Positions 8,639-12,499 of a DNA stretch of 12,499 bases are shown here, piece after piece. The notes under the pieces are model-generated. The model made no database searches. It was not told where the DNA came from and saw only the letters and a program-made list of their open reading frames with translations. This DNA is from an uncultured Victivallales bacterium (GTDB taxonomy: Bacteria > Verrucomicrobiota > Lentisphaeria > Oligosphaerales > JAFGRS01): contig CAILKC010000091.1 in NCBI GenBank assembly GCA_903834675.1, forward strand, positions 1-12,499, given 5' to 3'. How positions within the stretch are numbered: the stretch's first letter is position 1; the number at the start of each line of letters is the position of its first letter. A program made the translations under genes and the position numbers.

Positions 8639-8643
8639 CCTCC
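8639..8643 (-). promoter_or_regulatory. Ribosome binding site of the secreted propeller gene
   Basis: GGAGG on the minus strand lies 5 nt before ATG 8633 and 11 nt before the second in-frame ATG at 8627. Either start is possible and both leave the signal peptide intact. Confidence 0.6.
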
Positions 8644-8661
8644 GTTGACTATTCGGACGGT

Positions 8662-8759
8662 GCTGGGGAGCAAAGGACCGAAAGGACCGAAAGGACCCAA
8701 AGGACAAGAAAGTACGGACCAGGCAGGTCCCTTGGGTCCCTTAGGTCCCTTTCCCCAGC
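8662..8759. repeat. Large imperfect inverted repeat built of 9-nt units
   Basis: The outer ends GCTGGGG (8662-8668) and CCCCAGC (8753-8759) are perfect inverse complements. Inside, the left arm holds AAAGGACCG twice (8672-8680, 8681-8689), AAAGGACCC (8690-8698) and a partial AAAGGAC (8699-8705). The right arm holds GGTCCCTTG, GGTCCCTTA and GGTCCCTTT (8726-8752), the near complement at the same 9-nt period. The central 20 bp (8706-8725) would form the loop. A transcript could fold into a long imperfect hairpin, and the repeats may slip. Read as protein it would give a collagen-like Gly-Pro-Lys run, which is a by-product of the period and not evidence of coding. Confidence 0.85.
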
Positions 8760-8957
8760 CTGGGCCAAGATACCGCCGGCCACGGCCGTCCGCCAGAGCC
8801 CGGACTGGCCAGGGGCTGCGGGTAAAGCCTGAGCCAGGATTTTCCTGTGCCGTTGGGCTTTCACAACGGACTTGGATGCCCTACTGTTGTAGCAGCGAGC
8901 GGCGCGCCCGGCTCTCCCTGGAGGGTGGGCGGCGGCGGTGGCGGTTGCGTACAACCC

Positions 8958-8963
8958 GAGGAG
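8958..8963 (+). promoter_or_regulatory. Ribosome binding site of the oxidoreductase gene
   Basis: GAGGAG lies 9 nt before ATG 8973. It decides the start in favour of 8973 over the upstream in-frame GTG at 8847, because the NAD-binding fold begins immediately after this Met. Confidence 0.75.
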
Positions 8964-8972
8964 ACCCTGAAG

Positions 8973-10025
8973 ATGGATCGGATTCGCGTTGGCGTGGTCG
9001 GTTGCGGCGGCATGGCGCGTGGGCATGCGAGCCGCTTCAGCATGATTTTGGACCAGATCGAGGTCACGGCGGCCTGCGACATCATCCTGGAGCGGGCCCA
9101 GGCTGTGTCCGATCTGCTGCCCAACAAGCCCTTTGTGACGGCGGACTGGCGCGAGCTCTACGACAAGGTCGACGCCGTGCTAGTGGTGCTGCCGCATCAT
9201 CTGCACCATCCGGCCACCCTCGACTTCCTCAATCAGGGCAAGCATGTCCTGGTCGAGAAGCCGATGGCGAACAGCGAGGCGGAATGCCTGGAGATGATCC
9301 AATGCGCCCGGCACAACGACCGGGTCCTGATGGTGGCCTACTGCATGCGCTTCCATCCGCTGGTGGTGAAGATGAAGGAGCTTCTCGACAGCAAGGAGTA
9401 CGGCGAGTGTTTCCAGTTGTCGATCTGGACTGAGCAGCTTACCAAGTACCCGCCGGACCACTGGGCCAGCAGCGCCAAGACCCTCGGCGGCGGCCAGCTT
9501 TTCAGCCATGGCTGCCACTACATCGACCTGATGCTGTGGATGATGGGCAAGCCCGTCCGCGGCCTCCACATTGGCACCAACGTTGGCACGCCCTGGATGG
9601 AGCGCGAGGGAACCAGCAACGTCACCATCGAGTTCGAGGGCGGCAAACTGGGCTATCACATGGGCACCTGGGGCGCCCGCGGCACCCGCCTGCGCTACAG
9701 CTTCCACGCGCACTGCACCGGCGGCATGATCGAGGCGGCCATCTCCGACGGCAAACTCATCATCCACAACCAGCAGTCCATTCACGACCCCAATAACCCG
9801 CGGGCGGTCGAGAAGGAACAGGTTCTGCTGGAGGTCAAGCACGCCAAGCCCACCGAGGTGGAGATGGCGCACTTCATCGACTGCATCCGCACCGGCAAGA
9901 AGCCCCTGACCGATGCCGTCGGCAGTCTCGAGGGTCTGCAGGTCATCTGGAAACTCTACGAGGCTGAGGAGAAGCATCAGTTGGCAGACCTCAGCGGCAT
10001 GGGCCTCGATTCGTTGAGGCTGTAA
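8973..10025 (+). CDS. Gfo/Idh/MocA-family NAD(P)-dependent oxidoreductase
   Basis: This 350-residue cytoplasmic enzyme has the usual family length. The N-terminal Rossmann fold opens with RVGVVGCGGMARGH (5-18), a glycine-rich dinucleotide loop. The family signature VEKPMA (94-99) carries the conserved Glu-Lys-Pro whose Lys96 contributes to cofactor and substrate handling. The C-terminal alpha/beta domain contains GGG (172-174) and HGCHYIDL (179-186); His182 and Asp185 occupy the positions usual for catalytic or substrate-binding residues. The family oxidises or reduces sugars, inositols and related polyols; the substrate cannot be told from sequence. It starts a plus-strand cluster with the isomerase-like gene 15 bp downstream, suggesting sugar or sugar-acid catabolism, and is divergent from the secreted propeller gene. 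Confidence 0.95.
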   Translation: MDRIRVGVVGCGGMARGHASRFSMILDQIEVTAACDIILERAQAVSDLLPNKPFVTADWRELYDKVDAVLVVLPHHLHHPATLDFLNQGKHVLVEKPMANSEAECLEMIQCARHNDRVLMVAYCMRFHPLVVKMKELLDSKEYGECFQLSIWTEQLTKYPPDHWASSAKTLGGGQLFSHGCHYIDLMLWMMGKPVRGLHIGTNVGTPWMEREGTSNVTIEFEGGKLGYHMGTWGARGTRLRYSFHAHCTGGMIEAAISDGKLIIHNQQSIHDPNNPRAVEKEQVLLEVKHAKPTEVEMAHFIDCIRTGKKPLTDAVGSLEGLQVIWKLYEAEEKHQLADLSGMGLDSLRL

Positions 10026-10040
10026 GCGCAAGGAGCGAAC

Positions 10041-11459
10041 ATGGCCGCAGTTCCCCGTTACCTGGCTCAGGACCCCGCGCCCTGGCTGCGCCGACCGCTG
10101 GCGCGGGTACAGCCCATCCTGGCCAAGCCCGGCAAACCGAATGTCGATCTGGCACGCCTGGCGGAGCGGGTGAGAGGCATCGCTGAGATCCTGCCCGTCA
10201 TCGCGGTGCAGTCGCCGGAGCACTGGGCCGAAACTGTCCGCGGCCTCGGACCGGATATCGATGCCATCCTGCCGGTCAGCATCCCGGCCTATCCCACCGA
10301 GGTCTGGAATTCGCACCCGCAACCCCTGGTCGAGCGCGGCTTGCCCTTTGTTTTCTGGCCGCTGCTGGACTATGACGAACCCGACTTCTGGCGCTGGTCG
10401 GCGCGGGACATGCTGCGGGCGCTCGGTGTGGATGTCCATATTGTGAAGCACAACGCCGCCGGGCTTGCCCTGCTCAAAGCGTTGGCCCTGAAGCGCTTTC
10501 TGCGCGATTCGCGGCTGGTCGTTTTCGGCGAGCAGAACTTTCCCTGGAACGCGACCGCGGCCGGCCACCTGATCACGGCCGGCCTCGGCACCCGCATCCT
10601 GGTCAAGTCCCTCGCCGACTTCCGCCGACTCTATCCGAGCTTCAGTGACGCCCAGGTCGACCGCGTCTGGGCCGCCCGGCAGGGCACGCGCTACCGCACC
10701 GACTCGGTGCTTCCCGGCGACCTGCGTCAGGCGCTGCGCGTCTACCTGGCCATCGGCGCTGTGCTCGCTGAAAGCCGTGCCCTGGGCTTTGGGGTCAACT
10801 GCTTCGGTGACCTCATTACGCACGGCGGTCGGGACGTCCCCTGCCTGGCCCAGGCCCTCCTGCGCGAGGATGGCTACATCGCCTCCTGCGACGGCGACTA
10901 TTGCGCCATGATGAGTATGGTCCTGACCACCTGGTTCCTGGACCAGACCGCGATGATGTCAAACATGTACCCGGTCTCTTACGTCGGGGCGCTGCAGGAC
11001 CACTTCGGCGAGCCGCTCTCGCCCAACCTGAAGCGTTTTCCCAAGCCGCGCTGGGGCAACCTGGCGCGGCTGGCCCACTGCGGCTATGTCGGTGTGGTCT
11101 CGCCGGAGATGACCCCCTCGGGCTGTGTCCGCCTGAGCGACTGGGGGGGTACCTACGAGATGAAACGCGACGGCCGTGGCTGTGGCCTCGACGGCGACCT
11201 CTGCCCCGGTGAGCCGATCACCGTGGTCGAGCTCTGCTTCGATGGCCGGACGCTGCTCCTGGCCCAGGCCAAGGTGGCAGAAAGCACCCGCCATCGTGGC
11301 CTGCCGCACTGCGAAGCCTCGGCCCTGCTCGAGTTCCGTGACCTCGAAGGCTTCGTGGAAAACATCTCCCGTGAGCATACCGTCGTGGTCTACGGCGACC
11401 ACATTGAGGGACTACAGATCCTCGCCGGCGTGCTCGGGTTGCAGGCAAAGGTGTTGTGA
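10041..11459 (+). CDS. L-fucose/L-arabinose isomerase-like protein
   Basis: This 472-residue protein fits the L-fucose/L-arabinose isomerase superfamily by its motifs in order: GVNCFGDL (251-258), PCLAQALLREDGYIASCDGD (267-286), LARLAHCGYVG (341-351) and the C-terminal EHTVVVYGDHIEGLQILAGVLGL (445-467), which matches the usual end of the fold (HH..l.yGd...L..la..lg). Family members interconvert aldose and ketose sugars using a divalent metal. The expected CEGD metal motif here reads CDGD (283-286), with Asp284 in place of Glu; by the spacing of E. coli FucI, which I recall from memory, the second metal ligand would fall on Asn308 rather than Asp. Activity may therefore be altered or lost. The start is supported by AAGGAG 5 nt upstream. 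The gene lies 15 bp after the oxidoreductase stop and 22 bp before the acetyltransferase, so one operon is likely. No signal peptide is present. Confidence 0.85.
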   Translation: MAAVPRYLAQDPAPWLRRPLARVQPILAKPGKPNVDLARLAERVRGIAEILPVIAVQSPEHWAETVRGLGPDIDAILPVSIPAYPTEVWNSHPQPLVERGLPFVFWPLLDYDEPDFWRWSARDMLRALGVDVHIVKHNAAGLALLKALALKRFLRDSRLVVFGEQNFPWNATAAGHLITAGLGTRILVKSLADFRRLYPSFSDAQVDRVWAARQGTRYRTDSVLPGDLRQALRVYLAIGAVLAESRALGFGVNCFGDLITHGGRDVPCLAQALLREDGYIASCDGDYCAMMSMVLTTWFLDQTAMMSNMYPVSYVGALQDHFGEPLSPNLKRFPKPRWGNLARLAHCGYVGVVSPEMTPSGCVRLSDWGGTYEMKRDGRGCGLDGDLCPGEPITVVELCFDGRTLLLAQAKVAESTRHRGLPHCEASALLEFRDLEGFVENISREHTVVVYGDHIEGLQILAGVLGLQAKVL

Positions 11460-11481
11460 AAGTGAGGAAAGAGTCGAACCC

Positions 11482-12027
11482 ATGACACCCGCCGATCGTG
11501 AACGCTTCCCGCCCACCCGCGTGACCTTGAAGGATGGTCGTGCCGTGACCCTGCGCTTCCTGCGCGCGGATGACGGCGAGCGCCTCGGCGACTTCTATGT
11601 GGGCTTGGATGAGGAAGCCGCTCGCTTCTACTGGCCCCACCCCCTGGACCGCGAGCATGCCCTGGCCAACGTCGCCCGTGCCGACAGCCCCGTGGAAGTC
11701 GTCCTCGTGCTGGAAACATCCGCGGGTGCCATCGGTGGCTACGCCTGGTACCGTTGGCGCGAGTCGGCCCCGGCCAGCGGCTTCGGCATCTGCATCGCGG
11801 TGGACTGCCAAAGCTGTGGCGCGGGCCGGGTACTCACGGAACGACTCCTGGAGATCGCCAGGGAAGTCGGGCCGCCACGCATGTACCTCACCTGCCAGCA
11901 CGCCAACGTCCGGGCGGTCGAACTGTACCAGAAACTCGGTTTCCGCGTCACCCGCGAAGGCCTGGTGGGCGCTCGCCGTCAGTGGCCGCCCGAACCCCAG
12001 TACTGGATGGAACGGCCGGTGCGCTGA
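11482..12027 (+). CDS. GNAT-family N-acetyltransferase
   Basis: This 181-residue protein has the acetyl-CoA-binding motif Q110-x-x-G113-x-G115 (QSCGAG), followed by a helix (VLTERLLEIA). NVRAVELYQKLGF (142-154) is the conserved GNAT segment that ends the fold. An N-terminal RFLRADDGERLGDFY segment is typical of acetyltransferases that act on small molecules or protein N termini. The acceptor is unknown. The start ATG 11482 gives the expected start of the fold, but the nearest GAGG (11464-11467) lies 14 nt upstream, so the ribosome site is weak and translation may depend on coupling to the isomerase-like gene, 22 bp away. A 5-bp hairpin (12029-12041) follows the stop without a T-tract and is only weak evidence for termination. 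Confidence 0.9.
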   Translation: MTPADRERFPPTRVTLKDGRAVTLRFLRADDGERLGDFYVGLDEEAARFYWPHPLDREHALANVARADSPVEVVLVLETSAGAIGGYAWYRWRESAPASGFGICIAVDCQSCGAGRVLTERLLEIAREVGPPRMYLTCQHANVRAVELYQKLGFRVTREGLVGARRQWPPEPQYWMERPVR

Positions 12028-12149
12028 GGGCCCACGGGGCCAGGGCAAGCTGATCGATCTGGGCAGCGCCTACAAGGGCTTCGCAGAAACCTGCCTGGGG
12101 TCGGCGGTCCGCACCGGCCCTGCCGGGGCTTCCGCCGTATCTGGGGCCC

Positions 12150-12209
12150 TGCCGACGGCGGATACCGCGAACCCGCCCGGCAACGGGCTTGGCATCGCGG
12201 GCTCCAGGG
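12150..12209. repeat. 60-bp direct repeat, copy 1
   Basis: It differs from the copy at 12224-12283 at one base (GGATACC against GGGTACC) and starts 74 bp before it. It contains the short inverted pair CCCG and CGGG, but no long palindrome. The two copies suggest recent duplication or a dispersed element. Confidence 0.9.
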
Positions 12210-12223
12210 CGGCAAGGGGGTCT

Positions 12224-12283
12224 TGCCGACGGCGGGTACCGCGAACCCGCCCGGCAACGGGCTTGGCATCGCGGGCTCCAGGG
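12224..12283. repeat. 60-bp direct repeat, copy 2
   Basis: This is the second copy, 59 of 60 bases identical to the first; the 14-bp spacer is unrelated to it. After copy 2 the sequence diverges from the flank of copy 1 (GGACAGG against GCGGCAA). Its near identity contrasts with non-repetitive surroundings. Confidence 0.9.
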
Positions 12284-12305
12284 GACAGGTGTGGGGTTCT
12301 GCAAG

Positions 12306-12323
12306 AACCTCACGTATGAGGTT
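12306..12323. other. Perfect 7-bp stem with 4-nt loop
   Basis: AACCTCA pairs with TGAGGTT around CGTA. It could act as a transcript hairpin, but no T-tract follows, so it is not called a terminator. Confidence 0.5.
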
Positions 12324-12405
12324 GCGCACGGTGAGTTCTGGTCCCTCGAAAACGCTCCTTCGGATGGCCCCAAAAAGCGACCTGTGCAATAAGGGAGTCC
12401 GCCTG

Positions 12406-12499
12406 GAGCGCTGAAGGCGCGCGGCCATACCAGCCCAGGGCAACGCCCTGGGAATAGAATGGTTATGGGTTTGAGCCCTGTAGGGGCGAGCCATCTACC
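12406..12499. repeat. REP-like intergenic element with strong hairpin
   Basis: A block starting near GAGCGCTGAAGGCGCG contains a perfect 8-bp hairpin at 12434-12452 (CCCAGGGC, loop AAC, GCCCTGGG) and a weaker paired segment, GCCCTGTAGGGGC, at 12475-12487. I know this wording (CAGCCCAGGGCAACGCCCTGGG type) from dispersed elements in genomes of Verrucomicrobiota and relatives, where such REP-like sequences are often tied to IS200-type transposases. That link is inference. The element may continue past the window edge. Confidence 0.6.

Larger units (their letters stand above)
8634..8972. other. Divergent intergenic and presumed promoter region
   Basis: This 339-bp gap separates two divergent genes, so promoters for both should lie here. 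Its left part is a 9-nt-period inverted repeat (8662-8759). A perfect 6-bp hairpin, CCGTTG with CAACGG, lies at 8850-8869 around an 8-nt loop and could be an operator or an RNA hairpin. A weak sigma70-like pair, TTCACA (8860-8865) and TACTGT (8882-8887) with a 16-nt spacer, faces the oxidoreductase gene but matches the -10 consensus poorly. An in-frame GTG at 8847 would extend the oxidoreductase by 42 Gly-rich residues and is rejected. No other gene is seen. Confidence 0.5.
12028..12499. other. Non-coding, repeat-rich tail of the window
   Basis: No convincing gene is seen. Long frames exist on the minus strand here, but they run through repeats and into the GNAT gene, and resemble nothing known. 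The stretch contains a 60-bp direct repeat, a perfect 7-bp stem at 12306-12323 and a REP-like block at 12406-12499. It probably is an intergenic repeat mosaic; what gene lies to the right is not visible. Confidence 0.6.

Noticed and set aside
8639..8972. CRISPR array suspected from the short repeat units
   Set aside because: The units are 9 nt long with no spacers and form an inverted rather than spaced repeat.
8573..9433. A frame with collagen-like Gly-Pro-Lys and Gly-Pro-Leu runs over 8662-8759
   Set aside because: The run comes from the 9-nt repeat period, and the frame overlaps the oxidoreductase gene out of phase.
9180..10823. A 547-codon minus-strand frame opposite the oxidoreductase and isomerase-like genes
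   Set aside because: It lies antisense to two well-supported genes; high GC makes long antisense frames common, and its translation resembles nothing known.
12029..12041. Hairpin GGCCC-ACG-GGGCC as terminator of the plus-strand operon
   Set aside because: The stem is only 5 bp and no T-tract follows.
11979..12494. Minus-strand frames over the right-hand repeat region
   Set aside because: They run through the direct repeats and into the GNAT gene; no family motif or ribosome site is seen.

Overview
The window is GC-rich throughout and comes from an unidentified, probably environmental bacterium. A secreted beta-propeller-like protein with a Val-Asp-Asp motif, a DUF58/BatA-like/von Willebrand A (vWA) membrane module, a Gfo/Idh/MocA oxidoreductase beside a fucose/arabinose-isomerase-like protein, and short repeats packed between genes together recall large-genome Planctomycetota, Lentisphaerota, Kiritimatiellota or Hydrogenedentota. 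That placement is inferred from gene style; no marker gene is present.

Layout. (1) Positions 2-847 (+) are the 3' end of a large helicase/Vsr-like nuclease protein with a C-terminal DUF3320 region. (2) Positions 848-1182 hold no convincing gene but contain a 10-nt repeat; this gap lies between convergent genes. (3) Positions 8633-1183 on the minus strand carry four genes read in one direction: a secreted two-domain protein, then after 46 bp a DUF58 protein, a BatA-like membrane protein and a vWA/glutamine-amidotransferase-like membrane protein. The last three are joined by 4-nt stop/start overlaps. No MoxR AAA+ ATPase, the usual partner of such a module, is in the window. (4) Positions 8634-8972 are a divergent intergenic region with an unusual 9-nt-period inverted repeat. 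(5) Positions 8973-12027 (+) form a compact three-gene cluster: Gfo/Idh/MocA oxidoreductase, fucose/arabinose-isomerase-like protein and GNAT acetyltransferase. (6) Positions 12028-12499 are non-coding and rich in repeats: a near-perfect 60-bp direct repeat and REP-like hairpins.

How the genes may work together. The plus-strand oxidoreductase and isomerase-like protein suggest metabolism of a sugar or sugar acid. The divergently transcribed secreted propeller protein could bind or cleave the corresponding glycan, but the substrate cannot be read from the sequence. The DUF58/BatA/vWA module is a cell-envelope system of poorly known function; in related modules a MoxR ATPase acts with vWA proteins in maturing or assembling partner proteins. 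No wholly new system is evident. The points most worth checking are the altered predicted metal ligands in the isomerase-like protein, the structured repeats, and the odd C-terminal tail of the vWA protein.
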